Assembly: GCF_900302475.1 (NCBI RefSeq)
Contig: NZ_OMOQ01000001.1
Span: 248,001-312,000 of the forward strand
Direction of reading: 5' to 3'
Length of the DNA: 64,000 bases
Origin: Defluviimonas aquaemixtae
GTDB lineage: Bacteria; Pseudomonadota; Alphaproteobacteria; Rhodobacterales; Rhodobacteraceae
The position numbers and the translations under genes were made by a program. A model generated the notes under the pieces. That model searched no databases, was not told where the DNA came from, and worked only from the letters and a program-made list of their open reading frames with translations. Below, one piece after another: positions 16,358 through 24,904 of this stretch (position 1 is its first letter; every line of letters starts with the position of its first letter).

Positions 16358-18538
16358 TCAGTCCTCGACGGTTACGTAGGGCGGTCCCTCCACTACCTCG
16401 CCGATTACGGCTGCAGTCTCGCCGATGTCGTGCAGCTGGCGGACGACATCGAGCGCGACCTCGGATGGCACCGCGGCGAGAAGGCCGCCTGCAGTCTGCG
16501 GATCGAAGAGGAGATCGGAGCGCGGCCCCTCAGCCGCGAACATCCGTTCCATCACCGCGCGGTTTGCTGGAAGAAGCGTCGAGTGATGCCCGTCCGCGGA
16601 GAGCGCCATCGCTCCAGGCAGAACCGGGATGTGCTGAAGCGAAAGGCGCGCGCCTGTGCCCGAGGCATCGAGAATCGGAAAAAGGTGGCCCGCCAGGCCG
16701 AACCCCGTGACGTCCGTCATCGCGTGCGCCTGAGGTGCAAGTAGCCGGGCCGCTGCGCCCTGCGGCCGCGCCATTGAGGCGAGCGCGCCAGTCACGACGC
16801 CGCCCGGCGCCGCGCGCGCCATCTCCGCGGCGAGGATCACGCCGGTTCCGAGGGGCTTTGTCAGGATCAGCCAGTCGCCGGGTCGGGCGCCCGACTGCGG
16901 GACCGGCTGCTGAGCGGCCAACCCCGTGACCGTGAAGCCCAGGTTGAGTTCTGCTCCGACGCTCGTATGGCCACCCACGATGTCGGCGCCCTCGGCCGTG
17001 AAGACGCGGGACGCGGCCTCCATGACCTCCGCCAGCGTGCGCGTCTGAAGCCGGGGTGACATCCGGGGCAGGATGACCTGCGCGAGCGCCGCTTGCGGCC
17101 GCGCACCCATCGACCAGACGTCCCCCATCGCGTGAACAGCCGCGATTGTGGCGAATAGCCAGGGATCTTCGGTGAACGCGCGCAGGTGATCAGTGGTGAT
17201 CACCTGATGACCCTTGCCGTGGGCGAGAATGGCCGCATCGTCGCCCGGGCCGGACAGGACATCTGGCCGCGCCGTCGGAGCAAGTTTGGCCAACGCCTCG
17301 CGAAGATCCGCTTGACCCACCTTGGAGCCGCAGCCGCCGCAGAGGGGCTTACCGCCCTGCAGCTCGCCGCGGACACCTGCTGCAATCCGAGCGGGAAGCT
17401 CAGGTCGCGTCATTGGAGGCAGGTCGCGGAGCTTCGCCATGAACTTCCGGTCGATCCGGTCCTTCCAGCGCCAGAGCCATGCGCCGTCGAGCGGAAGACC
17501 CCATTTGTCGGCGACCGCGCCCTTGAAACCCGTCGAGATGAGTTTCAGGTAGTCGCGTTGCGGGTGGTAACGTCGCATCCGACCGGTCTCCGTCAGCGCG
17601 ACCTCCAGATTGTGCAGGAGAACGGGGGCCTGCCGCACCGCGAAAACGCCTGCCTTCGGCCGCGGCGCGGCATCGAGATGGGCGATGTCACCCACCGCGA
17701 ATATCTCGGGGTCGGTGACGCTCTGAAGCGTTGGTCCGACCCGAACGAACCCGTCCTCGAGCGCGAGCCCCGTCCGCCCGAGCCAGCCCTGCGCCCGTGC
17801 CGCCGCAGCACCTAGCGTGAAGTCCGATGCAATCTTCCGCCCGTCGGCCAGCCACACGCCGTCCGCCTCCACTGACTCTGCAGGTGCGTTTTCCACCAGC
17901 CCGATCCCCGCGCGTTTGAGATGAGACAGAAGCGCCCGCCGCGCTCCCGTGCCGACGAGGGTCAGGGCGCGGCCTTCCTCGATCACCGTGATCTCGGCGC
18001 GCGCACCCAGCCGGTGACGCATGGCCAGTGCAAGTTCCACTCCCGCCACGCCGGCTCCGATCACGGCGATCGCGGCCCGCCCGCCCGACGCGGCGCGAGA
18101 CGCCGCGAAGGTGTCCCAGCGATCGGCGAAGGCGTCGAGCGGCTTGGCGGGCATCGCATGGTCCGCGAAGCCCGGCATGTACGGCATTGTCGAGGAGATT
18201 CCGATATCGATCGACGCGACGTCGTAGCCGATAGTCGCGCGCCCTGGCACCTGGACGTGCTTATCGGCGCGGTCGATCCCTGTCGCCCGGCCGAAGATCA
18301 GCCGCGCGCCCGCGAACCGCGCGAGCCTGACGAGGTCGATCTGCAACTCCTCGCGCGCATAGTGTCCGGCAACGAAGCCCGGCAGCATGCCCGAATAGGC
18401 CGCCGTCGGTTCGGGGTTGATCAGTGTCAGCCGGACGCCGGGCAGGGGCTGCATCCCCCACCTGCGCAGTATCAGCGCATGGGTATGCCCGCCGCCGATG
18501 AGTACGAGATCGCGGGTCAGGGGTATGTCCGTCTGCAT
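16358..18538 (-). CDS. selD: Selenide, water dikinase fused to an N-terminal FAD-dependent oxidoreductase
   Basis: A 726-residue two-domain protein. Residues about 1-375 are a pyridine-nucleotide-disulfide/NDH-2-like flavoprotein, with an FAD-binding loop VLIGGGHTHALIL, a second NAD(P) loop AVIGAGVAGVELALAM and a third FAD segment FAVGDIAHLD. From about residue 395 it is SelD, which makes selenophosphate from selenide and ATP: CGGCGSK carries the catalytic Cys403 and Lys406, then GPGDDAAIL, TTDHLRAFTEDPW, AVHAMGDVWSMGA and GHTSVGAEL. The catalytic residue is Cys, not selenocysteine, since no in-frame TGA occurs. Such fusions are known in some bacteria and algae; the N-terminal part may deliver reduced selenium, but that is inference. 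Convergent with mnmH. Confidence 0.95.
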   Translation of the reverse strand: MQTDIPLTRDLVLIGGGHTHALILRRWGMQPLPGVRLTLINPEPTAAYSGMLPGFVAGHYAREELQIDLVRLARFAGARLIFGRATGIDRADKHVQVPGRATIGYDVASIDIGISSTMPYMPGFADHAMPAKPLDAFADRWDTFAASRAASGGRAAIAVIGAGVAGVELALAMRHRLGARAEITVIEEGRALTLVGTGARRALLSHLKRAGIGLVENAPAESVEADGVWLADGRKIASDFTLGAAAARAQGWLGRTGLALEDGFVRVGPTLQSVTDPEIFAVGDIAHLDAAPRPKAGVFAVRQAPVLLHNLEVALTETGRMRRYHPQRDYLKLISTGFKGAVADKWGLPLDGAWLWRWKDRIDRKFMAKLRDLPPMTRPELPARIAAGVRGELQGGKPLCGGCGSKVGQADLREALAKLAPTARPDVLSGPGDDAAILAHGKGHQVITTDHLRAFTEDPWLFATIAAVHAMGDVWSMGARPQAALAQVILPRMSPRLQTRTLAEVMEAASRVFTAEGADIVGGHTSVGAELNLGFTVTGLAAQQPVPQSGARPGDWLILTKPLGTGVILAAEMARAAPGGVVTGALASMARPQGAAARLLAPQAHAMTDVTGFGLAGHLFPILDASGTGARLSLQHIPVLPGAMALSADGHHSTLLPANRAVMERMFAAEGPRSDLLFDPQTAGGLLAAVPSEVALDVVRQLHDIGETAAVIGEVVEGPPYVTVED

Positions 18539-18658
18539 CGGCGGGTCGCTCCTTTCGCCCCAATCCCTAGCCTGCCGAGCGCAGTTTGGCGATGCCGGGC
18601 TTGGCCCGGCGGGTCGGACGGGCTAAGCATCGCCCGGGCGCTCAGGCAGGGAGGGTAC

Positions 18659-19669
18659 ATGCGGGTCTACATCACTGGTGCGGCTGGTTTCATCGGCTTC
18701 CACCTTGCGCAGCTCCTGATCGAGGAAGGCATCGTCGTCCACGGCATGGACGGGATGACGGACTACTACGACGTTGCGCTGAAACGGGGTCGGCTTTCGG
18801 TTCTCAACCAGAAGCCAGGTTTCACCTTCACCGAATGCATGCTCGAGGATCACGACACCCTCCATGCGGACATCGCCCGCTTCCGGCCCGACGTGATCGT
18901 GCATCTCGCCGCGCAGGCCGGGGTGCGCTACAGTCTCGAGGCGCCGAGAAGCTACCTCTCCTCGAATATCGACGGCACGTTCAATGTTATGGAGACTGCG
19001 CGCGAGCTCGGGCTGAGGCACCTTCTTCTTGCCTCGACCTCATCGGTCTTCGGCGCGAACACCGAAATGCCCTATCGCGAGACCGACAAGGCCGACACCC
19101 AGGTTTCGCTTTACGCCGCGACGAAAAAGGCGACGGAGGCGCTCAGCCACGCTTACGCACATCTCTGGTCGATCCCCACGACCTGCTTCCGGTTCTTCAC
19201 GGTCTATGGCCCATGGGGCCGTCCCGACATGGCGCCCTTCAAGTTCACCAAGGCGATCCTCGCGGGCGAGACGATCGACGTCTACGGTCACGGCAACATG
19301 TACCGCGACTTTACCTACGTGACCGATCTCGTCCGCGCGATCCGGTTGCTGATCGACGCCGTGCCCGAACGGCCTTCGTTACAGGGTGACATCGCCGAGG
19401 GCGACAGCCTCTCGCCTGTCGCACCCTGGCGCGTGGTCAACATCGGCAACGGCGAGAAGGTCGCGCTGGGCGACTTCATCGCCGCAATCGAGGCCGCGAC
19501 CGGCAAAACCGCCAGGCGGAACCTGATGGGGATGCAGAAGGGCGACGTGCCCGCGACCTGGGCCGACAATGCGCTCCTCCGGCGGCTGACCGATTACAGC
19601 CCCGAGACCAGCATCCGCGACGGTATGGGCGCCTTTGTCGACTGGTATCGCGGCTATTACAGCCTGTAA
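18659..19669 (+). CDS. UDP-glucuronate 4-epimerase-like NAD-dependent epimerase
   Basis: A 336-residue short-chain dehydrogenase/epimerase with GAAGFIGFHLAQ at the N-terminus, the YGPWGRPDMAPFKFTKAIL segment characteristic of UDP-glucuronate 4-epimerases, and the catalytic Tyr/Lys pair in YAATKKATE with Ser in STSSVFG. It would interconvert UDP-glucuronate and UDP-galacturonate for surface polysaccharide. GGGAGGG sits just ahead of the ATG; the open frame extends far upstream but only as antisense of selD. It stands alone, about 30 kb from the polysaccharide locus at the right end, and ends 63 bases before tRNA-Met. Confidence 0.88.
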   Translation: MRVYITGAAGFIGFHLAQLLIEEGIVVHGMDGMTDYYDVALKRGRLSVLNQKPGFTFTECMLEDHDTLHADIARFRPDVIVHLAAQAGVRYSLEAPRSYLSSNIDGTFNVMETARELGLRHLLLASTSSVFGANTEMPYRETDKADTQVSLYAATKKATEALSHAYAHLWSIPTTCFRFFTVYGPWGRPDMAPFKFTKAILAGETIDVYGHGNMYRDFTYVTDLVRAIRLLIDAVPERPSLQGDIAEGDSLSPVAPWRVVNIGNGEKVALGDFIAAIEAATGKTARRNLMGMQKGDVPATWADNALLRRLTDYSPETSIRDGMGAFVDWYRGYYSL

Positions 19670-19691
19670 GCCCGCAGCCTGAGATTCTGCC

Positions 19692-19719
19692 TTGACGGGG
19701 GCTAGGCGCTGGCATACCT
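19692..19719 (+). promoter_or_regulatory. Candidate sigma-70 promoter of tRNA-Met
   Basis: TTGACG followed after 16 bases by ATACCT, ending 13 bases before the mature 5' end of tRNA-Met. Spacing and location fit a housekeeping promoter dedicated to the tRNA. The minus-10 match is imperfect. Confidence 0.45.
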
Positions 19720-19732
19720 ACGCGCCGCATGT

Positions 19733-19809
19733 GGCGAGGTAGCTCAGCTGGTTAGAGCGCGCGACTCATAATCGCGAGGTCGGGAGTTCAAGTCTCCCCC
19801 TCGCCACCA
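19733..19809 (+). tRNA. tRNA-Met (anticodon CAT, elongator type)
   Basis: A 77-base tRNA including an encoded CCA. The acceptor stem GGCGAGG pairs perfectly with CCTCGCC, the D-stem is AGCTC/GAGC, the anticodon stem CGCGA/TCGCG encloses CTCATAA with anticodon CAT, and the T-arm has GTTCAAGTC with a GGGAG/CTCCC stem. The perfect first pair G-C excludes an initiator tRNA. A tRNA-Ile(CAU) that is later modified to lysidine cannot be excluded from sequence alone, but overall it resembles alphaproteobacterial elongator tRNA-Met. Confidence 0.95.
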
Positions 19810-19895
19810 AACCCGCCCGTTGTCGCGACCGCACGATTCCATCGCATCTGTTGGCAGTTATGGACAGAGTCTGCGCGCTGGCGCAGTATGACCGC

Positions 19896-20321
19896 ATGTC
19901 CAATAAGACCGTTCCCACCGCCGTCCCGGTGACAGACTTCATCGGCGCATTGGAACCTCCGCGCCGCCGCGAGGAGGCCGCACGACTTGACGCCCTGTTC
20001 CGCGAGGTGACGGGATTCCGGCCGGTGATGTGGGGACCTTCGATGATCGGCTACGGGCGTTACCACTACCGGTACGAAAGCGGCAGGGAAGGCGATTTCC
20101 TCGCTACTGGCTTTTCGCCGAGGAAGGCGGCAATCAGCATCTACATCATGCCGGGCTACGCCGATTTTGGGCACATTCTGAAGGATTTGGGCAAACACCG
20201 GATCGGCAAGTCCTGCCTCTATGTCAATAAGCTGGCCGATATCGACGAAGCGGTATTGAATCGGCTGATCCGCGCCGGGCTCGACGATCTCGGGCGGCAC
20301 TGGGAGGTTGAGCCGACCTGA
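19896..20321 (+). CDS. DUF1801-like small protein
   Basis: A 141-residue soluble protein with the pattern of the DUF1801/YdhG-like family: an N-terminal helical part (VTDFIGALEPPRRREEAARL), then MWGPSMIGYGRYHYRYESGREGDFLATGFSPRKAAISIY, whose W/G-rich YGxxxY segment is the family hallmark, and a C-terminal LGKHRIGKSCLYVNKL with DLGR. Function unknown; relatives resemble frataxin-like folds. An in-frame ATG 45 bases upstream is possible. Neither candidate has a convincing Shine-Dalgarno, and MSNKTVP was chosen because conservation is expected to begin near VTDFI. It follows tRNA-Met by 86 bases. Confidence 0.72.
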   Translation: MSNKTVPTAVPVTDFIGALEPPRRREEAARLDALFREVTGFRPVMWGPSMIGYGRYHYRYESGREGDFLATGFSPRKAAISIYIMPGYADFGHILKDLGKHRIGKSCLYVNKLADIDEAVLNRLIRAGLDDLGRHWEVEPT

Positions 20322-20447
20322 AAAGCGGCATTGGCGTCTAGGACGATAGTGCCCTGTCCGAAGGCACGGACGTCACTGCGACGGGCGATGTTTTGTCCGG
20401 GCCGTCTGATTGATGGTGAGCATTTCGTCAAGTCTGCGGAGCGGCGG

Positions 20448-21392
20448 TCAGACCTGTGTGACCGTGCAGAACTCCACCAGCCGTTTTACGTCACCAGGGC
20501 GGCACAACTCCGTCGCTTCGGTCATGACGGCAGCGCTCGCCGCGGCCATGGCCTCCTGCAGCGCGCGGTCCAGCGGCCGGTCCAGCGCAAGCGCCAGCGT
20601 GAACGCGGCGACGAAGCTGTCGCCCGCGCCGACCTTGCTCGAGACGGGAACCTCCGCCGCACGGGCAAAGAGCCGCTTGCCGGCTGTCGCCAGCACCGAT
20701 CCGTCGGCGCCGCGCGCAACGATCACAATTCGCGCCGCGCCCTGTCGGACGAGGCTCTGCGCGAAGTCCGCGCTGTCCCTGCGTGACTTAAGCGGAGTGC
20801 CCGCCAGAACTTCGGCCTCTGCCTCGTCCATGCGCAACACATGGACCGGCGCTTCGGGTCGAGCGGCCTGATCGAGCGTGGGGCCCGACGTGTCGAGGAT
20901 AAGTCGTCCGCCGTTTGGCGCAAGCGCGCGCGACAATCGCGCGGGAGCATCGTGCGACAGGCCGGGCGGGAGACTGCCGGACATGACGACGAGCGAATCC
21001 GTCGACGCAGCGTCAACGACGGCGGAGATAGCCGCTGCGCCCTCAGCTTCGGACCAGGTCGAACCGGGGAGCACGAAGCGGTATTGTCCACCCGTCTCGC
21101 GGTCGGTGACCGACAGGCTTTCCCGCGTTTCACCGGGGGCGGCGTGGGTGCGGGTCCGGACGCCTTCGCGCGCAAGCGCATGCGCCAGCCGTTTGCCCGT
21201 CGCACCGCCGAGCGCCACGAAGGCGAGGCTGTCGCCGCCGAGGCGCGCGATGACGCGACTAACGTTGATCCCCCCGCCGCCCGGATCGATGCGCGGCACA
21301 TCGCAGCGCAGCTTCGGACCGGGACGGACGCGTTCGGTCGAAGTCGCAAGATCGAGCGCGGGGTTGAGCGTGACGGTTAGGATCGGGGTCAT
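20448..21392 (-). CDS. PfkB-family sugar-phosphate kinase (1-phosphofructokinase-like)
   Basis: A 314-residue ribokinase-fold kinase beginning TPILTVTLNPALDL, the opening typical of 1-phosphofructokinase, tagatose-6-phosphate kinase and 6-phosphofructokinase-2. The substrate motif DPGGGGINVSRVIARLGG and the ATP/catalytic motif KVGAGDSFVAAF (Asp258 catalytic base) are both present. The exact sugar phosphate cannot be read from sequence. No PTS gene is adjacent, so a fructose PTS role is not supported locally; a PfkB-like 6-phosphofructokinase is a reasonable alternative. It stands between two unrelated genes. Confidence 0.85.
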   Translation of the reverse strand: MTPILTVTLNPALDLATSTERVRPGPKLRCDVPRIDPGGGGINVSRVIARLGGDSLAFVALGGATGKRLAHALAREGVRTRTHAAPGETRESLSVTDRETGGQYRFVLPGSTWSEAEGAAAISAVVDAASTDSLVVMSGSLPPGLSHDAPARLSRALAPNGGRLILDTSGPTLDQAARPEAPVHVLRMDEAEAEVLAGTPLKSRRDSADFAQSLVRQGAARIVIVARGADGSVLATAGKRLFARAAEVPVSSKVGAGDSFVAAFTLALALDRPLDRALQEAMAAASAAVMTEATELCRPGDVKRLVEFCTVTQV

Positions 21393-21474
21393 GGCTTCTC
21401 CGGCGATGGCCCGACCCTGACCGGAAAGCCTAGCCCGGACAAGGGGCGGCAGGCGGCTTTGAGCCCTTGGGCCT

Positions 21475-21882
21475 TCACTCCCACCAGCGGTCGATCTCGG
21501 CGATTTGCTCGTCGGTCCAGCCGAAATGGTGGGCGAGTTCGTGGATAGTCACGTGTGCGACGAGCTGGCCGAGCGTGACTTCGCCGCGTTCCGCCCATTC
21601 GTCGAGGATCGGGCGGCGGAACAGCCAGATCGTATCCGGCCGGTCCGCGACATCCATCACCGATTTTTCGGTGAGCGGAATGCCGTCGTAGAGTCCGGTC
21701 AATTCGAAAGCGTTCTCGATGTTCATGTCATCGAGTACCTCCTCCGGCGCGAAGTCCTCGATGCGCAGCAGGACTGCGCGGGCCGCTGCCGCGAACTGGG
21801 GAGGCAGGTCTTCGATCGTTGCCCGCGCCATGCGTTCGATCGTTTCGAGATCGGGCGCGGCGCGCCCCAGCCAGTCGTTCAT
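21475..21882 (-). CDS. Small HExxH metallopeptidase family protein
   Basis: A 135-residue protein with an HELAHHFGW zinc motif (His114, Glu115, His118) near the C-terminus and a downstream acidic stretch TDEQIAEIDRW that may provide the third ligand, as in the minimal-metalloprotease (zincin-like, DUF1025) family. The middle has IWLFRRPILDEWAERGEVTLGQLVAHVTIHEL, matching the usual organisation. No signal peptide. The substrate is unknown; family members are widespread housekeeping-like proteins in actinobacteria and alphaproteobacteria. It is divergent from gltX with 74 bases between starts. Confidence 0.85.
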   Translation of the reverse strand: MNDWLGRAAPDLETIERMARATIEDLPPQFAAAARAVLLRIEDFAPEEVLDDMNIENAFELTGLYDGIPLTEKSVMDVADRPDTIWLFRRPILDEWAERGEVTLGQLVAHVTIHELAHHFGWTDEQIAEIDRWWE

Positions 21883-21956
21883 ACGGGTCTCCTTGCCACC
21901 CCCATATGGACAAAATGTGCGTCCTGTGAAAGAGGGGGCCCGACAGGAGATTTCCG

Positions 21957-23279
21957 ATGACCGTGACCCGTTTTGCCCCGTCGCCCACTGGCTACATCCA
22001 CGTGGGCAACCTGCGCACCGCGTTGATGAACTACCTGATCGCCCGCAAGGCCGGCGGCACGTTCATCCTGCGGCTCGACGACACTGACAAGGAACGCTCG
22101 AAGCAGGAATACGTCGACGGGATCAAGGAGGACCTCGACTGGCTCGGGCTCCATTGGGACCGGATCGAGCGGCAATCGGATCGGCTCGGCCGCTACGGCG
22201 AGGTCGCAGACAAGCTGCGCGGATCGGGGCATCTCTACGAGGTCTTCGAGACGCCAACGGAGCTGGACCTGAAGCGCAAGAAGCTTCTGAACATGGGTCG
22301 CCCGCCGGTCTATGATCGTGCCGGGCTTGCTTTGTCGGAGGCGGAGAAGGAGAAGCTGAGAGCCGGGCGCGATGGCTACTGGCGCTTTAAACTGGACCAG
22401 GAGCGCACCGAGTGGACAGACGGCATTCTGGGCGACGTATCGATCGACTCGGCCTCGGTATCGGACCCGGTCTTGATCCGTGCGGACGGGCAGGTGCTTT
22501 ACACTTTCGCCTCCTCGGTCGACGACATCGACATGGGGATCACGCATGTCGTTCGCGGATCGGACCATGTGACGAACACCGCGACCCAGATCCAGATCAT
22601 GAACGCCATCGGCGGCCCGCCGCCTGCATTCGCGCATCACTCGCTCTTGACCGGCCCGCAGGGCGAGGGGCTGTCGAAGCGGTTGGGCACGCTGTCTTTG
22701 CGCGACCTGCGCGCGAAAGGCGTTGCCAAGGAGGCGCTCTTGAGCCTAATGGCGCGCCTCGGCTCCTCGCAGCCGGTGGAGTTGAAGATGTCGCTCGACG
22801 AGATCGCCGAGGGTTTCGAGATCGGCCAGTTCGGCTCCGCCCCGACGAAGTTCGATGCCGAGGACCTTTGGCCGCTGACCCGCGCGCGCAATCAGGCGCT
22901 GCCGTTCGAGGCTGTGAGGGAGCGGGTCGCCGCGCTTGGAGTGCCGACTGAAATGGCCGAACGGTTCTGGCAGGTGGCCTCGCAGAACATAACGACGCTC
23001 GACGATCTCGGCCACTGGTGGGAAGTCTGCCGGGACGGTGCGGAGCCGGTCGTCGCTCCGGAAGATGCCGAGTTCGTGCGCGACGCGATGGCTCTCTTGT
23101 CAGAGCCGCCCTTTACCGATGCGACCTGGGGTGCCTGGACGCAGGCGGTGAAGGAAAAGACTGGGCGGAAGGGCAAGGGCCTCTTCATGCCGCTCCGGCT
23201 TGCGCTGACGGGACAGGCGCAAGGACCCGAGATGGCGGAACTGATGCCGTTGCTTCAGAAGGTGCGGGCGAACGGCTGA
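21957..23279 (+). CDS. gltX: Glutamate--tRNA ligase
   Basis: A class I aminoacyl-tRNA synthetase of 440 residues, the length usual for alphaproteobacterial GltX. The HIGH motif is present as PSPTGYIHVGN (residues 8-18), RLDDTD follows at about 39, and the KMSKS loop appears as GLSKR (residues 238-242) in GEGLSKRLGTLSLRDLR. Alphaproteobacteria often have two GltX paralogues, one charging tRNA-Glu and the other tRNA-Gln, and the LSKRLGxLSL form resembles one of them; which this is cannot be settled here. The initiator ATG follows a GGAGATTTCCG leader with GGAG eight bases ahead. Confidence 0.95.
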   Translation: MTVTRFAPSPTGYIHVGNLRTALMNYLIARKAGGTFILRLDDTDKERSKQEYVDGIKEDLDWLGLHWDRIERQSDRLGRYGEVADKLRGSGHLYEVFETPTELDLKRKKLLNMGRPPVYDRAGLALSEAEKEKLRAGRDGYWRFKLDQERTEWTDGILGDVSIDSASVSDPVLIRADGQVLYTFASSVDDIDMGITHVVRGSDHVTNTATQIQIMNAIGGPPPAFAHHSLLTGPQGEGLSKRLGTLSLRDLRAKGVAKEALLSLMARLGSSQPVELKMSLDEIAEGFEIGQFGSAPTKFDAEDLWPLTRARNQALPFEAVRERVAALGVPTEMAERFWQVASQNITTLDDLGHWWEVCRDGAEPVVAPEDAEFVRDAMALLSEPPFTDATWGAWTQAVKEKTGRKGKGLFMPLRLALTGQAQGPEMAELMPLLQKVRANG

Positions 23280-23294
23280 AGAGGCGGTCGCGGG

Positions 23295-24152
23295 CTACCG
23301 CCGATGCTCCGGCCTCTCGCTGGACATCAGGGCCCGGATGGTGGCGTCGGGCACTGCATCGGCCGCGTAGTCGAATGTTCCGTCCTCAAATACCTCGCGT
23401 GCGGCGCGGATGACCGCGCCAAGCGCCGCGCGGGCGAACGAGCCGCCGATGCTGATCCGTTTCACGCCCGCTTCCGACAGTTCCGCGACCGAGTAGCGCT
23501 TGCCCTGCAGCCCCATGAGGACGTTGACCGGCTTGTCGAGTTCCCGGCAGACGGTCCGGATCGCGTCGATATCCGGCAGACCGGGCGCATAGAGGACATC
23601 CGCGCCGGCCTCGGAGAAGGCTTGAAGCCGCTTTACCGTGTCCTTCAGATCGGGATTTCCGCAGATGAAGTTCTCGGCGCGCGCGGTCAGGACGAAACGC
23701 TGGTCCCGCGCCGCCTCGGCCGCCGCGGCGACGCATGCGACGGCGGCGCCGAACTCTCTGATCGGACGGTCGGCGTCGCCCGTGGCATCTTCGATCGAAC
23801 CGCCGACGAGCCCTCGCGCGACAGCTTGCCGGATCGTCACCGCACAGTCTTGGGGCCGCGCGCCGAATCCGTCCTCTAGATCGGCGGAAACGGGAAGGTC
23901 GGTGGCCTTGGCGATGGCTTCGGCGTTGTCGAGGATTTCGGCCCGGGTCAATCCGCCTTCGGAATCCCGGCGGCCGGTCGCGAACGCGTATCCCGCGCTT
24001 GTTGTGGCAATCGCGGAAAAGCCGATCGAGGCGAGAATGCGTGCCGTTCCTGCGTCCCAGGCGTTCGGCATGATGAACGCGACGTTCGAGTGGTGGAGCG
24101 CGCGGAACAGGTCGTGCTTCTTCTGCTGCATTGAGTGCATCGCTTGCGTCAT
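23295..24152 (-). CDS. Isocitrate lyase / phosphoenolpyruvate mutase family protein
   Basis: A 285-residue TIM-barrel enzyme of the PEP-mutase/isocitrate-lyase superfamily. Recognisable are the N-terminal MPNAWDAGTARILASIGFSA, the metal-binding SADLEDGFG, the SIEDATGD loop and TARAEN at the core, then ADVLYAPGLPDIDAI and KRISIGGSFARAAL. It lacks the KKCGH-type Cys signature of isocitrate lyase, so a 2-methylisocitrate-lyase-like or C-C/P-C bond enzyme of unknown substrate is most likely. It converges on gltX with a 15-base gap. Start uncertain by a few codons (ATG codons at 1, 5 and 8). Confidence 0.82.
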   Translation of the reverse strand: MTQAMHSMQQKKHDLFRALHHSNVAFIMPNAWDAGTARILASIGFSAIATTSAGYAFATGRRDSEGGLTRAEILDNAEAIAKATDLPVSADLEDGFGARPQDCAVTIRQAVARGLVGGSIEDATGDADRPIREFGAAVACVAAAAEAARDQRFVLTARAENFICGNPDLKDTVKRLQAFSEAGADVLYAPGLPDIDAIRTVCRELDKPVNVLMGLQGKRYSVAELSEAGVKRISIGGSFARAALGAVIRAAREVFEDGTFDYAADAVPDATIRALMSSERPEHRR

Positions 24153-24215
24153 TCGAGTCCGGTCAGATGCAGGCTATCGCAAGTCGGACGCGAAGGGCGA
24201 GAATTCCTGTGCGCT

Positions 24216-24785
24216 TCAGCCGCGGCGCCGCGCAAGACCCAGCGCCTCGGCATGGCCGTCCGTCAAGGCCCGCTCGCTCGCTGTCGCTCGCTGGTGCCGG
24301 GAATAGATCGGCTCTTCGCGGTCGTCGAGGAGCGCGGTCCAGCTTGTCGTCGTCGCGAAGAACCGGGCGACGCCGGCTTCGCCGAATTCCCGCAGGAAGC
24401 CTTGAACGACGGTGTCGAGATAGCTGAGCAGGATCGGATGCACGGCGGCTTTGGCCGCGTTGACTTCGTCCACCGCATAGATCTCGACCCGGTCGGCCCA
24501 GCCCGGCGAAGAGGTGATGTGTTCGTGCGCGAGCGTATGGCGGCGATAGGCCGCCTCGCGCTGGTCGAGCAGCGCCCAGTCGTCACCGGGCACTGCGGCG
24601 ACGAGGCCCTCGATTTCGCTTTCCGCGGGCTCTGCCGAAAGATAAGGCCAGGGGCGGAGCCTGGTATGCCGCCATGTGCGGCGCCAACCCCTGAGCAGCG
24701 CCGGTTCCCCCGGCGCGTAGTCATGGGTCGCCCGGTTCACGAGCGAGCCGTATCCGAAAAAAGCGGGATGCCGTGGATCGGCCAT
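24216..24785 (-). CDS. Gamma-glutamylcyclotransferase-like protein
   Basis: A 189-residue protein starting MADPRHPAFFGYGSLVNRAT. FGYGSLVN is the hallmark substrate loop of the gamma-glutamylcyclotransferase fold, followed by a GWRRTWRHT segment, GLVAAVPGDDWALLDQREAAYRR with the acidic pair typical of the family, and a C-terminal helical part. It may release 5-oxoproline from gamma-glutamyl peptides or glutathione-like compounds. An open frame extends 65 codons upstream, but that stretch covers the glycine riboswitch region and lacks family sequence, so the start is placed at MADPR. Divergent from the gcvTHP operon. Confidence 0.83.
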   Translation of the reverse strand: MADPRHPAFFGYGSLVNRATHDYAPGEPALLRGWRRTWRHTRLRPWPYLSAEPAESEIEGLVAAVPGDDWALLDQREAAYRRHTLAHEHITSSPGWADRVEIYAVDEVNAAKAAVHPILLSYLDTVVQGFLREFGEAGVARFFATTTSWTALLDDREEPIYSRHQRATASERALTDGHAEALGLARRRG

Positions 24786-24904
24786 GCGGCATGTGTGGCC
24801 GAGCTGGCGTCCCAGCGCAAGGGGACGGAAGCGGTGCAGGCTCCGTATCCCGTCGTATACCCTCTTGCCAGCGGAGGTCCCGATCGGGTAACCAAACCCG
24901 GTCA

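Noticed and set aside
17281..17345. Possible selenocysteine in SelD
   Set aside because: The catalytic codon is a Cys codon and there is no in-frame TGA.
19733..20321. tRNA-Met as an integration site
   Set aside because: No integrase, direct repeat of the tRNA 3' end or change in composition was seen nearby.
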